Assembly: GCA_902625215.1 (NCBI GenBank)
Contig: CACOAO010000002.1
Coordinates: 114,379 to 178,378, forward strand
DNA: 64,000 bases
From: an uncultured SAR116 cluster alpha proteobacterium
GTDB taxonomy: Bacteria; Pseudomonadota; Alphaproteobacteria; Puniceispirillales; Marisalimonadaceae
Direction of reading: 5' to 3'
In this document: positions 46,406 through 57,356 of the stretch, piece after piece
Position numbering within the stretch: the stretch's first letter is position 1
Layout of the letters: every line of letters begins with the position of its first letter
Made by a program: the position numbers and the translations under genes
The notes under the pieces: model-generated
What the model was told of the DNA's origin: nothing
What the model saw: only the letters and a program-made list of their open reading frames with translations
The model's database searches: none

Positions 46406-47476
46406 TTAAAGTTGTGACATCTCAGTTATTCTTGATATCGTTCTTTGGAACTCAAACTTCCAATGTTCACCTGTATATATATCAGAAAAATCTGCATTAG
46501 CTGTTGCAATAAGAAAACATTCTTTATCATAAAGAGCATCTATTAACCAAATAAATCTTCTAGTTTCATTTCGTAGATTATCGTTTAGATTTGGAATGTT
46601 ATCAATAATAATACCTTTATATCTTAGAGCTATTTCAATATAATCGGATGCTGCTAAAGGTTTGTTACATAAATCATCAAAACTGATTCTAGCAACACCT
46701 GCTGCAACTTCTGGAATATTTATTTGTCTACCAGACACCTCAAGATTTTCACATACTATTTCAAAACCTTTGGATAAAGTTTTAAAAATTTCATTAATTT
46801 TTTCTTTGTTTTTTTTATTATCTGGATTTAACCAATATTTTTGGCCACTAAGAGATCTTTTTCTCCAATCTTCACCTTCAGGAATTTTAACAACGTCAGT
46901 TTTAAGTTTTAAATTTTTTATAAATGGTAAAATTCTATCTCTATGCAATCCATCTTTATATAAACCGTCAGGAGGCTGGTTTGATGTTGTAACCAATATT
47001 GTACCCTGTTCAAACATAACTTCGAATAATCTGGACAAAATCATTGCATCAGCAATATCTTTAACCTCCATTTCGTCAAAGCATAATAATTTTGCGTTTT
47101 TAGCTAGATCATGACCAACTAAAAGGACTGTATCCTTATTTTTTTCAATTTTTCTTTTTTCAAGTATTCTTTGATGAACTTCTTTCATAAAATCATGAAA
47201 ATGTAGACGTCTCTTCTCTTTTATTTGGACTTGATGATAAAATAAGTCCATCATCATTGATTTGCCTCTACCTACACCACCATAAAGATAGATGCCTATT
47301 GTTTCATTAGAATATTTTTTAGAAAAAAATTTATGTAAGATATTACCTTTTTTGAAATTGTTTATTTTGGAAAGTAAAGTATCAAGATATTTAGAAACAT
47401 ATATTTGTCCTTCGTCAAAATTAATTGATTTATCCGAAGCTATTAAACAGAGTGACTTTTCTTCTTTTATTGCCAA
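46406..47476 (-). CDS. zapE: AFG1-like ATPase, cell division protein ZapE
   Basis: A 356-aa P-loop ATPase: Walker A GGVGRGKSMMMD at about residues 66-77, Walker B LLCFDEMEV, then TSNQPP and the C-terminal FIWLIDALYD and FEFQRTISRI typical of AFG1/ZapE. In E. coli ZapE acts on the Z-ring; the eukaryotic homologue works in mitochondrial quality control. The start is TTG 47476: the upstream frame is closed by a TAG and has no other start codon, and the Shine-Dalgarno is weak. It lies 28 nt after sdhB and before mdh, a frequent alphaproteobacterial position. Confidence 0.9.
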   Translation of the reverse strand: MAIKEEKSLCLIASDKSINFDEGQIYVSKYLDTLLSKINNFKKGNILHKFFSKKYSNETIGIYLYGGVGRGKSMMMDLFYHQVQIKEKRRLHFHDFMKEVHQRILEKRKIEKNKDTVLLVGHDLAKNAKLLCFDEMEVKDIADAMILSRLFEVMFEQGTILVTTSNQPPDGLYKDGLHRDRILPFIKNLKLKTDVVKIPEGEDWRKRSLSGQKYWLNPDNKKNKEKINEIFKTLSKGFEIVCENLEVSGRQINIPEVAAGVARISFDDLCNKPLAASDYIEIALRYKGIIIDNIPNLNDNLRNETRRFIWLIDALYDKECFLIATANADFSDIYTGEHWKFEFQRTISRITEMSQL

Positions 47477-47504
47477 ATCATTAACCGCGCTGTTAAGCTA
47501 TAAA

Positions 47505-48284
47505 TTATTTTCTTTCAAGTTGAAGTTTTTTAATTTCACCTATAGCTTTAGCAGGATTTAGTCCTTTTGGACAAGTTTTAGTGCAATTCATTATTGTGTG
47601 GCAACGATATAGTTTGAAGGAATCTTCTAACTCTTCCAATCTTTGGTCAGTGTTTTCGTCTCTACTATCTGCTATCCACCTATAAGCTTGTAATAAAACA
47701 GCAGGACCAAGATATTTGTCTCCATTCCACCAATAAGAAGGGCATGAAGTAGAACAAGAAAAACATAGTACACATTCCCAAAGTCCGTCTATTTTCTCTC
47801 TTTGCTCTGGAGATTGTTTTCTCGATTTTCCATCTTCAGGTTTGGTTTTACTTTGAAGCCACGGTTTTACTGATGTTAATTGTTCATATGCTTTAGATAA
47901 ATCTGGAACCAGATCTTTTACCACTTCCATATGAGGAAGTGGATAAATATTAATATCACCTTTTACATCTTCAATTGATTTCAAGCATGCAAGGGTATTG
48001 GTACCATCAATATTCATCGAACATGAACCACATATTCCTTCTCTACAAGAACGTCTAAAAGTTAAACTAGAATCTATTTCTTGTTTTATCTTTATAAGAG
48101 CATCTAAAACCATGGGACCACATTGGTCTAAGTCAATGGTGTAAGTGTCAATCCTAGGATTTTCATCATCATCAGGAGACCATCTGTAGACATTGACCTT
48201 CCTAGGGTTTGCGACTTCAGTATCAAGATTATATTCTTTACCTTTAACAATTTTCGAGTGTTTTGGAAGTGCAAATTCTGCCAA
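47505..48284 (-). CDS. sdhB: succinate dehydrogenase iron-sulfur subunit
   Basis: A 259-aa protein carrying three Fe-S clusters between the flavin and quinone. The [2Fe-2S] ligands are in CREGICGSC and the later Cys of TLAC; the [4Fe-4S] and [3Fe-4S] ligands are in [16 protein letters not shown] and [17 protein letters not shown]. Normal length. It is the last gene of sdhCDAB, 16 nt after sdhA. Confidence 0.97.
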   Translation of the reverse strand: MAEFALPKHSKIVKGKEYNLDTEVANPRKVNVYRWSPDDDENPRIDTYTIDLDQCGPMVLDALIKIKQEIDSSLTFRRSCREGICGSCSMNIDGTNTLACLKSIEDVKGDINIYPLPHMEVVKDLVPDLSKAYEQLTSVKPWLQSKTKPEDGKSRKQSPEQREKIDGLWECVLCFSCSTSCPSYWWNGDKYLGPAVLLQAYRWIADSRDENTDQRLEELEDSFKLYRCHTIMNCTKTCPKGLNPAKAIGEIKKLQLERK

Positions 48285-48300
48285 CTAAATCTCCTATAAC

Positions 48301-50091
48301 TTAATAAACTCTGGCAGCAGGTGGTACAGTTGCGACTTCGTTAGTTAAAGTATTTAAATGTACATCTCTGTAGTCAAGCTTGGTTTTATTTTTATCATTA
48401 AGCCACATAATTGTATGTTTCATCCAGTTTTTATCATCCCTTTCAGGATAATCTTCATGTGAATGTGCACCTCTTGATTCTTTTCTCTGATCAGCTGATT
48501 TCATTGTGACAATGGCCTGTTGCATTAAATTTTCTAATTCTAGAGCCTCTACAAGATCTGTGTTAAAAATCATTGATCTGTCTTTAATACCTATATTTTC
48601 TATCCCCTTTGAGATAGTATCAACTTTTTTTACACCTTCCGTCATTGAATTGTTAGACCTAAACACCGCAGCATGTTTTTGCATAGCGTTCTGCATGGAG
48701 TTTCTTATCTCACCAACAGAAGTGTCACCTTTAGAAAATCTAATCTTATCAAGTCTTGCTATAATTTTGTCTGTAACATATTTAGGAAGTGGTGCATGAG
48801 AGCTACCTTTTTCAACTGTTTTTAATGCTCTTTGAGCAGCGGCTCTTCCAAAAACCACGATATCTAGTAAAGAATTTGTCCCTAACCTATTAGCTCCGTG
48901 AACAGAAACACAAGCAGCTTCACCAATAGCCATTAGACCGGATACCACAGAGTTTTGATCTTCGCCTCTTCTTGTTACTACTTCACCATTATAATTTGTA
49001 GGTATTCCACCCATATTATAATGAACAGTTGGTAAAACTGGAATTGGCTCCTTAGTAACATCAACCCCACAAAAGATTTTTGCTGTTTCGCTAATACCAG
49101 GTAGTCTCATATGTAAGGTGGCAGGATCAATATGCTCTAAATGCATGTATATATGATCTTTATTAGTTCCTACACCTCTTCCTTCGTTTATTTCAATTGT
49201 CATTGATCTTGAAACTACATCTCTACTAGCAAGGTCTTTGGCTGTAGGAGCATATCTTTCCATAAACCTTTCACCTTCAGAGTTTGTAAGGTAACCACCT
49301 TCACCACGAGACCCTTCAGTTATGAGAACACCGGCACCATATACCCCTGTAGGATGAAATTGAACAAATTCCATATCTTGGAGAGGTAAGCCAGCTCTTA
49401 GAACCATAGCATTACCATCACCCGTACAAGTATGTGCAGAGGTACAAGAAAAATAAACCCTACCATACCCACCTGTTGCAAGTACTGTTTGGTGTCCCCT
49501 AAATCTATGAATTTTACCATCATCCATACACAGAGCTAAAACACCTACGCATTTCCCGTTATCGTCCATCAATAAATCTAAAGCAATATATTCTATAAAA
49601 AATTCTGCTTGATATTTTAAACATTGCTGGTAAAGAGTATGAAGGATGGCGTGACCAGTTCTATCAGCTGCAGCACAGGCTCTTCTGGCCATTTTTTTTC
49701 CATAATCCAGTGTATGACCGCCAAAAGGTCTTTGGTATACTTCACCATCTTCGGTTCTAGAAAATGGAACTCCAAAATTCTCTAATTCCGTTACCGAAGG
49801 AATAGCTTCTTTACACATATATTCAATCGCATCTTGGTCGCCAAGCCAATCAGAACCTTTAACCGTGTCATACATATGAAATTGCCAACTATCATTTTCA
49901 CCCATATTGTTTAAAGCGGCACCAATTCCTCCTTGAGCTGCAACTGTATGACTTCTTGTTGGGAACACTTTAGTAATACATGCAGTTTTTAGCCCACCTG
50001 ACACCATTCCAAGTGTTGCTCTTAATCCTGCACCACCTGCACCAACGACCACAACATCGTGTTCATGGTCAATAATTTCATAATCTGACAT
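48301..50091 (-). CDS. sdhA: succinate dehydrogenase flavoprotein subunit
   Basis: The 596-aa subunit oxidises succinate to fumarate. [16 protein letters not shown] binds FAD and the flavin is attached covalently through His in [16 protein letters not shown] (about residue 48). HPTGVYGAG and SRGEGGYL near the active site and the late [12 protein letters not shown] with a conserved C-terminus are as expected. It follows sdhD by 16 nt. Confidence 0.97.
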   Translation of the reverse strand: MSDYEIIDHEHDVVVVGAGGAGLRATLGMVSGGLKTACITKVFPTRSHTVAAQGGIGAALNNMGENDSWQFHMYDTVKGSDWLGDQDAIEYMCKEAIPSVTELENFGVPFSRTEDGEVYQRPFGGHTLDYGKKMARRACAAADRTGHAILHTLYQQCLKYQAEFFIEYIALDLLMDDNGKCVGVLALCMDDGKIHRFRGHQTVLATGGYGRVYFSCTSAHTCTGDGNAMVLRAGLPLQDMEFVQFHPTGVYGAGVLITEGSRGEGGYLTNSEGERFMERYAPTAKDLASRDVVSRSMTIEINEGRGVGTNKDHIYMHLEHIDPATLHMRLPGISETAKIFCGVDVTKEPIPVLPTVHYNMGGIPTNYNGEVVTRRGEDQNSVVSGLMAIGEAACVSVHGANRLGTNSLLDIVVFGRAAAQRALKTVEKGSSHAPLPKYVTDKIIARLDKIRFSKGDTSVGEIRNSMQNAMQKHAAVFRSNNSMTEGVKKVDTISKGIENIGIKDRSMIFNTDLVEALELENLMQQAIVTMKSADQRKESRGAHSHEDYPERDDKNWMKHTIMWLNDKNKTKLDYRDVHLNTLTNEVATVPPAARVY

Positions 50092-50107
50092 TAATTAACT
50101 TTCTTAA

Positions 50108-50449
50108 TTATAAATAAATCTTTAACACGCATAAAATCGACAAGACGCCTAAAAGAATTGATAATAGTTTTATAAGTATTAAAGAAGCAATTTTCAACCC
50201 CTCATGATGAACATAATCTTCGATAACTACTTGTAAACCTGATGATGCATGAAAATATAGAGTGCCAAATAAAAGAATTAATCCTGTTGCGTTGAATGGA
50301 CTCTGCAACCAATTAATTGAACTATCATAACCTTTCAAAATAGTTAACATTAATGACGTCGTAAACCATAAAACAAGTGGAATCATTGCTAAAGCAGATA
50401 TTCTTTGTAACTTCCAGTGAGCAATACCTGGTGTTTTTATATTTTTCAT
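50108..50449 (-). CDS. sdhD: succinate dehydrogenase membrane anchor subunit
   Basis: A 113-aa protein with three transmembrane helices. HWKLQRISALAMIPLVLWF forms the first, and the second contains FHASSGLQVVIEDYVHHEG, where the conserved His ligates heme b or lines the quinone site. Its position between sdhC and sdhA confirms the assignment. It anchors SdhAB to the inner membrane with SdhC. Confidence 0.93.
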   Translation of the reverse strand: MKNIKTPGIAHWKLQRISALAMIPLVLWFTTSLMLTILKGYDSSINWLQSPFNATGLILLFGTLYFHASSGLQVVIEDYVHHEGLKIASLILIKLLSILLGVLSILCVLKIYL

Positions 50450-50491
50450 TAATTCAACCTATTTGGTTACCAATTATTGTCATTCAAGAAT

Positions 50492-50878
50492 CTATATAAG
50501 CTTTATATAAATTATTAACCAGGTTAGCGCTGTTAAAAACAATGATGAAAAAACAACAATACCCCCCGATATGTAAGCATGTTTCAAATCATAACCATAT
50601 CCAGCATCCCAAAACAAATGTCTTATACCATTAGAAAGATGATAAAAAAGTCCAAATGTAAAACCAAACAATATGATGTGGCTAAACCAATGATTAATAA
50701 TTTGAGAATAAATAAGATATGTATCTCTACCTAGAGTTAATGCTATAATCCAAGAAACCAAAATAATACTGCCCATTGATAATACAACACCTGTACCTCT
50801 ATGAAGAATTGACAAAATAGAGGTTAATTGTGGTTTATAGATTTGAAGATGTGGTGAAAGTGGTCTTTGCCTGCTCAT
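50492..50878 (-). CDS. sdhC: succinate dehydrogenase cytochrome b556 subunit
   Basis: A 128-aa protein with three transmembrane helices. RPLSPHLQIYKPQLTSILS and HRGTGVVLS are the family's N-terminal signature, and the heme-ligand His lies in the second-helix region with SHIILFGFTFGLFYHLSNG and RHLFWDAG. It is the first gene of sdhCDAB; the 74-nt upstream spacer should contain the promoter, but no hexamer pair there is convincing. Confidence 0.94.
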   Translation of the reverse strand: MSRQRPLSPHLQIYKPQLTSILSILHRGTGVVLSMGSIILVSWIIALTLGRDTYLIYSQIINHWFSHIILFGFTFGLFYHLSNGIRHLFWDAGYGYDLKHAYISGGIVVFSSLFLTALTWLIIYIKLI

Positions 50879-50952
50879 CAGATTACTCGTCAGTTAATTT
50901 TACGATATAAATGTAATAACAACTATCTAAAATTCAATTTAAAATTCAAAAA

Positions 50953-51876
50953 CTAAAAGTTTTTTTGAAAAATTATAATTAAAATTGATATACCCAGAAG
51001 TACTATACCAAATAATTCCGTTTTCTTTAATCTTTCTTTGAAAAATAACAACGAAATCAAGATTGAAAATATTAATTCAATTTGTCCAACTGCTCGAACC
51101 TCTGCCGCAGTTGTTAATCCAAATGCCACAAACCAACCAAAAGTTGCACCTGTGCCACATAATCCAGCAGGCAAGCTAGGTTTCCAATATTTAATTACAG
51201 CAAAGAATTCATTTCTTTTAACGAAAAAAAGATATACTCCGACTAATATTGTCTGAAAAACTATAGCAATGAATGAAACAAACAATGATCTATCAAGAAG
51301 GGGTCCATCAATAGAAATAATAGACATCCTGAAAGTAACTACTGAACCAGCAAGTAAAAGACCAGACAATAGCCCTATTAATGTCCCCATAGAAGAAACT
51401 GATGATATAAGGAGTTTAATTGTCTCTATTATGTTGTCAGCCTTTTTTGCATAAGATAAAAAAAGTACAGATAAAACTCCAAGTGTTATACCTGTTATAA
51501 GTGGAAATGAAAAAATTACATTTAGTATAATAACTTCTAAAAAAGCTATCAATATTACTTCAGTTTTAGAAAAAGCGATACCTGCTGCAAAGCTTTTGTG
51601 AGAAAAAACCTTCATTAAAACATATGTAAAAAGAATTTGGAAAATTGATCCCAAAAAACACAAAAAAATAGAATTAAAAGATAAATCTGGAATTGAATTT
51701 CCAGACATATTTATCCATATCAACCATATCAAAGAAGTAAAAGGTAAAGCATAGCAAAATCTTATGTAGGCTGCTCCGTAATCTCCAAGCAGTGGTATCA
51801 TATTTTTTTGAAAAGCCGATCTAGCAGTCTGACATCCTGCCGCAAAGATAGCAGCAAAAATCCATAAATATTCCAT
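50953..51876 (-). CDS. EamA/DMT-family transporter
   Basis: A 307-aa membrane protein with about ten hydrophobic helices. The N-terminal IFAAGCQTARSAFQKNMIPL and late GTGATFGWFVAFGLTTAAEVRAVGQIELIFSILIS-type sequences (positions about 235-270) fit the EamA fold. Substrate unknown. It is between asd and sdhC in the same direction; gaps of 33 and 74 nt leave it open whether it joins either operon. Confidence 0.84.
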   Translation of the reverse strand: MEYLWIFAAIFAAGCQTARSAFQKNMIPLLGDYGAAYIRFCYALPFTSLIWLIWINMSGNSIPDLSFNSIFLCFLGSIFQILFTYVLMKVFSHKSFAAGIAFSKTEVILIAFLEVIILNVIFSFPLITGITLGVLSVLFLSYAKKADNIIETIKLLISSVSSMGTLIGLLSGLLLAGSVVTFRMSIISIDGPLLDRSLFVSFIAIVFQTILVGVYLFFVKRNEFFAVIKYWKPSLPAGLCGTGATFGWFVAFGLTTAAEVRAVGQIELIFSILISLLFFKERLKKTELFGIVLLGISILIIIFQKNF

Positions 51877-51909
51877 ATCAATGATTTCGAATAGATGAAT
51901 TATAAATCA

Positions 51910-52938
51910 TTAAAGAGGAGCCCCCTTAAGTTTCTTGCTTACTAGCAATTCGGCTATCTGGACTGTATTTAGTGCTGCACCTTTTCTTAAATTATCTCCG
52001 ACACACCAAAAAGCAATACCATTTTTAACTGATGGATCATTTCTAATCCTACTGACATAAACATCATCTTCACCTGCGACTTCTTCAGGAGTTACATATC
52101 CTTCATCTGCTCTATGATCTATAACCGTTACTCCACGAGCATCTCTTAACAAGCTTCTAACATTATTTTCATCAACATTTTTTTTGCATTCAATAAAAAC
52201 CGCTTCGCTATGACCAATAAACACAGGAACCCTTACGCAATGAGCAACTAAATTAATATTAGGATCTAATATTTTTTTTGTCTCTACTCTCATTTTCCAT
52301 TCTTCTTTTGTAAATCCGTCATCCATAAATGTATCGATATGAGGGATAACATTAAAGGCAATTTTTTTTGTAAATTGTTCTGGCTTAGCTTGATCATGAA
52401 CAAAAACACCTTTTGTTTGGTTAAACAATTCATCCATTGCTGGTTTTCCAGCCCCTGAAACAGCCTGGTATGTTGAAACAACAACTCTTGATATTTCATA
52501 CTTTTTATGAATTGGTTTTAAAGCAACTACTAACTGAATTGTTGAACAATTAGGGTTAGCAATTATATTTTTGTTTTTATAACCACTAATCGCTTCAGGA
52601 TTAACTTCAGGAACAATAAGTGGGACTTTGTCATCCATCCTAAAACAAGAGGAATTATCAATAACAATACAACCTTTAACTCCTGCTTTAGAACCAAATT
52701 TTTTGGCTATATCTGAGCCAGCTGAGAAAAGACCTATATCTGCTTTTTTAAAGTCAAATTCGTCAACGGCACTAACTTTTAATACTTTATCATCACCAAA
52801 AGAAACTTCTTTACCTACAGAAGACCTTGAAGCCAGAGCATAAATATTTTTAATTGGAAATTTTCTTTCAAACAATGTTTGAAGCATTTCTCGACCAACG
52901 GCACCTGTGGCACCAACAACTGCAACGTTATAAGACAT
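51910..52938 (-). CDS. asd: aspartate-semialdehyde dehydrogenase
   Basis: A 342-aa NADPH enzyme that makes aspartate semialdehyde for lysine/diaminopimelate, threonine and methionine. VVGATGAVGREMLQTL opens the cofactor domain, the active Cys is in NPNCSTIQLV, and the catalytic His is in RVPVFIGHSEAV. The start directly abuts the leuB stop (no gap), so asd is translated from the leu message. It links functionally to dapF at the right end of the window. Confidence 0.96.
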   Translation of the reverse strand: MSYNVAVVGATGAVGREMLQTLFERKFPIKNIYALASRSSVGKEVSFGDDKVLKVSAVDEFDFKKADIGLFSAGSDIAKKFGSKAGVKGCIVIDNSSCFRMDDKVPLIVPEVNPEAISGYKNKNIIANPNCSTIQLVVALKPIHKKYEISRVVVSTYQAVSGAGKPAMDELFNQTKGVFVHDQAKPEQFTKKIAFNVIPHIDTFMDDGFTKEEWKMRVETKKILDPNINLVAHCVRVPVFIGHSEAVFIECKKNVDENNVRSLLRDARGVTVIDHRADEGYVTPEEVAGEDDVYVSRIRNDPSVKNGIAFWCVGDNLRKGAALNTVQIAELLVSKKLKGAPL

Positions 52939-54054
52939 TTATTTTGTTAATTCCTCTAACTTATTGATGACTGAGTCCATCATCCCTTTTGTGCCAACTT
53001 TAACTCTTCCTGAAGCCATTATATCTTGTGTTCTGGGTCCAGCATCTAAAGCTCTTGAAACTGCCTCATCAATTAGATCTGCATCTTCTTTCATATCAAA
53101 GGAATATCGAAATAACATCGACAAACTAAGAAGTTCAGCTAATGGATTTGCTAGCTCTTTTCCAGCAATGTCAGGAGCAGAACCGTGCACTGGCTCATAC
53201 ATAGCATGTCTCTTGCCAGTATTTCTGTCTACCGATCCTAGACTTGCAGAAGGAAGCATCCCAAGTGAACCTGTTAACATTGCTGCGCAATCAGACAAAA
53301 TATCACCAAATAAATTATCAGTTACAATAACATCAAATTGTTTTGGATCTCTTACAAGTTGCATAGCGCAATTATCAGCATACATATGGTTAATTTTAAT
53401 ATCAGAACCTTCTATCTCGTGAAGATTAATCATTACTTCTCTCCACAAAACACCTGACATCATTACATTAGCTTTTTCTACAGAAGTAACTTTTCCATTT
53501 CTGGCCCTGGCCATATCAAAGGCAACCCTACCAATTCTTTCAATCTCTGGGGTAGTATATAAATTAGTATCAAAACCTTTTTTAATTTTGGTATCTATTT
53601 CCTCTATTCCGCGAGGTTCTGCAAAATAAATACCTCCCGTTAGCTCTCTTAATATTAAAATATCTAGACCAGAAATTATATCAGATTTAAGAGAAGAAGC
53701 ATCAACTAGAGCCGGGAAAACCATGGCAGGCCTTAAATTAGCAAATAAATCCATTTCTTTTCTTAATCTTAGAAGACCGTTTTCAGGTCTTTTTTCAAAG
53801 TCAACTCCGTCGTACTTTGGACTTCCTACAGCACCAAATAATATTGCATCTGCATCAATTGCATCTGCTAATGTTTCATCTGAAAGAGGTGTACCGTATT
53901 TATCAAAAGAAGCGCCTCCTACCAAACCTTCTTTTATATTAAAACTAATACTTTTATTTTTTGCAAACCAGTCAACAACTCTTAAAGTTTCTTTAACAAC
54001 TTCAGGTCCAACTCCGTCTCCAGGGAGTACCATTAATGTACGATTAGATGACAT
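52939..54054 (-). CDS. leuB: 3-isopropylmalate dehydrogenase
   Basis: A 371-aa NAD-dependent decarboxylating dehydrogenase of leucine synthesis. LPGDGVGPEVVKE opens the protein, ENGLLRLRKEMDLFANLRPA is the substrate Arg region, and NLFGDILSDCAAMLTGSLG carries the metal-binding Asp residues, with EPVHGSAPDIAG following. Normal length. It follows leuD by 20 nt. Confidence 0.97.
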   Translation of the reverse strand: MSSNRTLMVLPGDGVGPEVVKETLRVVDWFAKNKSISFNIKEGLVGGASFDKYGTPLSDETLADAIDADAILFGAVGSPKYDGVDFEKRPENGLLRLRKEMDLFANLRPAMVFPALVDASSLKSDIISGLDILILRELTGGIYFAEPRGIEEIDTKIKKGFDTNLYTTPEIERIGRVAFDMARARNGKVTSVEKANVMMSGVLWREVMINLHEIEGSDIKINHMYADNCAMQLVRDPKQFDVIVTDNLFGDILSDCAAMLTGSLGMLPSASLGSVDRNTGKRHAMYEPVHGSAPDIAGKELANPLAELLSLSMLFRYSFDMKEDADLIDEAVSRALDAGPRTQDIMASGRVKVGTKGMMDSVINKLEELTK

Positions 54055-54074
54055 TTTTTTAACTCACTATTTAA

Positions 54075-54680
54075 TTATAACCACGGTCTTTCATTGGACA
54101 TTTTGGTTTCAAATTCTTTAATATCATTAGATTTTTGCATTGTTATGCCTATATCATCTAATCCCTCAAGTAAGCATTTTTTTCTAAAAGGGTCTATTTC
54201 GAACTTAATAACTGCTCCATTGGGCCTTCTTATTTCTTGTGATGGAAGGTCAATTTCTATTTCAGGATTTTCTTTATCTTTTGAGTCTGCCAACAAAGCT
54301 TCTCTTTCGTCAGGTGAAACTTTAATTGGCAAAAGACCATTTTTAAAAGAATTGTTATAAAAAATGTCTGCGAAAGATGTTGAAATAATACATTTTATCC
54401 CAAAATCAGATAAAGCCCAAGGTGCATGCTCTCTACTTGAACCACATCCAAAGTTATCTCCCGCAATTAAAATATTACTATTTCTATATGGTTCTTTATT
54501 TAAAATAAATTCTTCTTTTTCAGAGCCATCATCATTGAATCTCATCTCATCAAATAGATGTTTACCTAAGCCTGTTCTTTCAATTGTTTTTAAAAATTGT
54601 TTTGGAATGATTTTGTCAGTGTCAACATTTATAAAATTAAATGGAGCAGCTATACCTTTAAGATTTATAAATTTTTCCAT
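54075..54680 (-). CDS. leuD: 3-isopropylmalate dehydratase small subunit
   Basis: A 201-aa swivel-domain subunit. [16 protein letters not shown] near the N-terminus and [17 protein letters not shown] around residue 75 are diagnostic; [16 protein letters not shown] follows. It closes the active site of the aconitase-like LeuCD isomerase. It lies 17 nt after leuC. Confidence 0.96.
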   Translation of the reverse strand: MEKFINLKGIAAPFNFINVDTDKIIPKQFLKTIERTGLGKHLFDEMRFNDDGSEKEEFILNKEPYRNSNILIAGDNFGCGSSREHAPWALSDFGIKCIISTSFADIFYNNSFKNGLLPIKVSPDEREALLADSKDKENPEIEIDLPSQEIRRPNGAVIKFEIDPFRKKCLLEGLDDIGITMQKSNDIKEFETKMSNERPWL

Positions 54681-54697
54681 AGTTAAACCTCAAAAAA

Positions 54698-56101
54698 CTA
54701 TATAATTGAATTACAATCGGTTAATTTACCAGTTATTGCAGATGCAGCAGCTATTTCAGGACTAACTAGATGGGTTCTACCACCTTTTCCTTGTCTACCT
54801 TCAAAATTACGATTGGATGTACTTGCGCATCTTTCACCAGGTTGAAGTTTATCTTCATTCATAGCTAAGCACATTGAACATCCAGGCTCTCTCCATTCAA
54901 AACCAGCCTGAGTAAACAATAAATTAAGACCCTCTTCTTCAGCTTGACTTTTCACCAAACCAGAACCTGGAACAACCATAGCTCTAATTCCTTTTTTAAC
55001 TTTTTTACCGTCAATAACTTTTGCAGCTGACCTTAAATCTTCTATTCTAGAATTTGTACATGATCCAATGAATACCGTGTTTATTTCTACATCAGATATT
55101 TTTTGACCACCTTCTAATCCCATATAGTCAAGTGATCTTTGAACTTTAGCTTTTGCATCCTCATCTTTAATCTTCGAAGGATCCGGTATATAACCATCAA
55201 TTGGAACAACATCTTCTGGACTAGTGCCCCATGTTACTGTTGGTTTAATTTTATTAGCATCAATGGTAATTTTCTTGTCATAAAATGCATCTTTATCTGA
55301 AGGTAATGATTGCCACCACTTCAGAGCCAAGTCCCAATCTTTACCTTTTGGTGACATTGGTTTGTCTCTTAAATAATCAAATGTTACTTTATCAGGTGCT
55401 ATCATTCCTGCTCTTGCGCCTGCCTCTATTGACATATTACAAACTGTCATACGACCTTCCATGGAAAGTTTTTCTATAGCCTTTCCAGAATATTCTATAA
55501 CATGACCAGTTCCACCAGCAGTTCCTATTTCTCCAATAATTGCAAGAACTAAATCCTTAGGAGACACTCCTGATTGAAGCTCACCTTCTACATTAATAAG
55601 CATATTTTTAGCTGGCTTTTGGATTAAAGTTTGTGTTGCTAAAACATGTTCAACTTCTGATGTACCAATACCAAATGCTAAGGCTCCAAATGCACCGTGT
55701 GTTGCAGTATGGCTATCGCCACAAACAATTGTCATTCCAGGTTGAGTAAAACCTTGTTCTGGTCCTATTACATGAACAATTCCCTGTCTTTTATCCATCA
55801 TGTTAAAATATGGCACGCCAAAATCTTCAACATTTTTATCTAATGCTTCAACTTGGATCCTAGATTCTTCTTCTTGAATTCCTTCTGTTCTATCAGTTGT
55901 TGGAACGTTATGATCAGCCACAGCTAATGTTCTATTAGGAGAATTTACAACTCTACCAGACATTCTCAAACCTTCAAATGCTTGTGGGCTTGTAACTTCA
56001 TGTACTAAATGTCTATCGATATAAATCAATGATGCTCCATCTTCTTGTGTGCTAATAAGATGGTAATCCCAAATTTTATCAAAAAGTGTTTTGGGCTTCA
56101 T
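54698..56101 (-). CDS. leuC: 3-isopropylmalate dehydratase large subunit
   Basis: A 467-aa [4Fe-4S] subunit. [19 protein letters not shown] and the cluster Cys in [11 protein letters not shown] and [13 protein letters not shown] are present, and [16 protein letters not shown] is the late substrate loop. First gene of leuC-leuD-leuB-asd. GGAG (56110-56113) is spaced correctly for ATG 56101, and a TATAAT lies upstream. Confidence 0.97.
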   Translation of the reverse strand: MKPKTLFDKIWDYHLISTQEDGASLIYIDRHLVHEVTSPQAFEGLRMSGRVVNSPNRTLAVADHNVPTTDRTEGIQEEESRIQVEALDKNVEDFGVPYFNMMDKRQGIVHVIGPEQGFTQPGMTIVCGDSHTATHGAFGALAFGIGTSEVEHVLATQTLIQKPAKNMLINVEGELQSGVSPKDLVLAIIGEIGTAGGTGHVIEYSGKAIEKLSMEGRMTVCNMSIEAGARAGMIAPDKVTFDYLRDKPMSPKGKDWDLALKWWQSLPSDKDAFYDKKITIDANKIKPTVTWGTSPEDVVPIDGYIPDPSKIKDEDAKAKVQRSLDYMGLEGGQKISDVEINTVFIGSCTNSRIEDLRSAAKVIDGKKVKKGIRAMVVPGSGLVKSQAEEEGLNLLFTQAGFEWREPGCSMCLAMNEDKLQPGERCASTSNRNFEGRQGKGGRTHLVSPEIAAASAITGKLTDCNSII

Positions 56102-56129
56102 TTTTAAACTCCACTAAGTAGAAGATAAA

Positions 56130-56135
56130 ATTATA
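56130..56135 (-). promoter_or_regulatory. -10 box of the leu-asd operon
   Basis: TATAAT on the minus strand, 28 nt upstream of ATG leuC, with the leuC Shine-Dalgarno between. No clear -35. The leader would be only about 20 nt, too short for a leucine attenuator. Confidence 0.4.
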
Positions 56136-56169
56136 ATCATATTATCAATTAAATAAAGTTAATGATTTG

Positions 56170-56601
56170 TTATGAACTTGTATCTTCAACAACTTCGTCA
56201 GAAACAGATTGTACAACTTGAGCTTTGGCATCTTTTTTTGAAACCTGTATTTTTTCAACAATTCGAGCTGATTTTCCTCTTCTGTCCCTGAGATAATATA
56301 ATTTAGCTCTTCTTACTTTACCTTTTTTAAGAACGGTAATTCCAGCAATTTTGGGTGAAAATACTGGGAAAATTCTTTCTACACCCTCACCATATGAAAT
56401 TTTTCTAACAGTGAAGCTTTCGTTCAACCCGCCACCACTTCTAGCAATACATAATCCCTCAAATGCTTGAATTCTTTCTTTATCACCTTCAAGAATCTTT
56501 ACATCTACTTTAATCGTATCACCTGCATTAAAATCAGGTATAGCTCTTTCTGCAGTAATTTTGTCAATCTGGTCTTTTTGAATTTTATCAATTACATTCA
56601 T
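56170..56601 (-). CDS. rplS: 50S ribosomal protein L19
   Basis: The 143-aa protein is about 20 residues longer than the typical L19. [37 protein letters not shown] and the [18 protein letters not shown] block are conserved. The extra C-terminal tail is acidic and Val-rich (EVVEDTSS end). It sits at the end of ffh-rpsP-rimM-trmD-rplS, 53 nt after trmD. Confidence 0.97.
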   Translation of the reverse strand: MNVIDKIQKDQIDKITAERAIPDFNAGDTIKVDVKILEGDKERIQAFEGLCIARSGGGLNESFTVRKISYGEGVERIFPVFSPKIAGITVLKKGKVRRAKLYYLRDRRGKSARIVEKIQVSKKDAKAQVVQSVSDEVVEDTSS

Positions 56602-56654
56602 CTATCTACCCTTTCGTGAAAATACTTCTAGCAAATTAATAATAATATTTCTAG

Positions 56655-57341
56655 TTAAGATTTAATATATTTTGACCATAAATCTGGTCTCCTTAATTTG
56701 GTAAGCTTTTCAGACATCTTTAACTTCCACATTTGAATTTTTTTATGATTCCCAGATAATAATACTTTTGGTACTTCCAAATCATTCCATACTCTTGGAT
56801 AAGTATATAATGGATATTCTAACAAATGTCTCTCGAAACTTTCATCTGTCAATCCTCCAGCATTACCAATGACATTAGGAATGAGTCTTATGGTTGCGTC
56901 CATAATTAATTGAGCACCTATTTCACCACCAGATAAGATAAAATCTCCAACGCTTATCTCTTCTATTTCATTATGAATTAAAAACCTTTCATCAACACCT
57001 TCATATCTTCCACATATAAAAACAGCACCTTTTTCTTGAGATAATATCTTTGCGAAATCTTGATCAAATTTTTTTCCTCTTGGTGAAAGGTAAATTCTCC
57101 GACCTTTGGCTTGAGAAACAGACTTCAGAGCTTTATCTAAAACTTCTGGATTAATAACCATTCCTGGTCCACCCCCAAACGGAACTTCATCAACTTTACC
57201 ATTTTTGTCATCTGAAAAATGTCTAATATTTACAGTTTTTAAAGACCACAAATTATTTCTAAGAGCTTTTCCTGCTATTGAAAAATCAAGAGTGCCAGGA
57301 AACATTTCTGGGAATAATGACAAAACAGTTGCATTCCACAC
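56655..57341 (-). CDS. trmD: tRNA (guanine37-N1)-methyltransferase
   Basis: A 228-aa SPOUT methyltransferase that makes m1G37 and prevents frameshifting. LSLFPEMFPGTLDFSI opens the protein; PFGGGPGMV, CGRYEGVDERF and the SAM-knot ISVGDFILSGGE are all present. Normal length. It is 15 nt downstream of rimM. Confidence 0.97.
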   Translation of the reverse strand: MWNATVLSLFPEMFPGTLDFSIAGKALRNNLWSLKTVNIRHFSDDKNGKVDEVPFGGGPGMVINPEVLDKALKSVSQAKGRRIYLSPRGKKFDQDFAKILSQEKGAVFICGRYEGVDERFLIHNEIEEISVGDFILSGGEIGAQLIMDATIRLIPNVIGNAGGLTDESFERHLLEYPLYTYPRVWNDLEVPKVLLSGNHKKIQMWKLKMSEKLTKLRRPDLWSKYIKS

Positions 57342-57356
57342 AAAAATTCTCCTTTT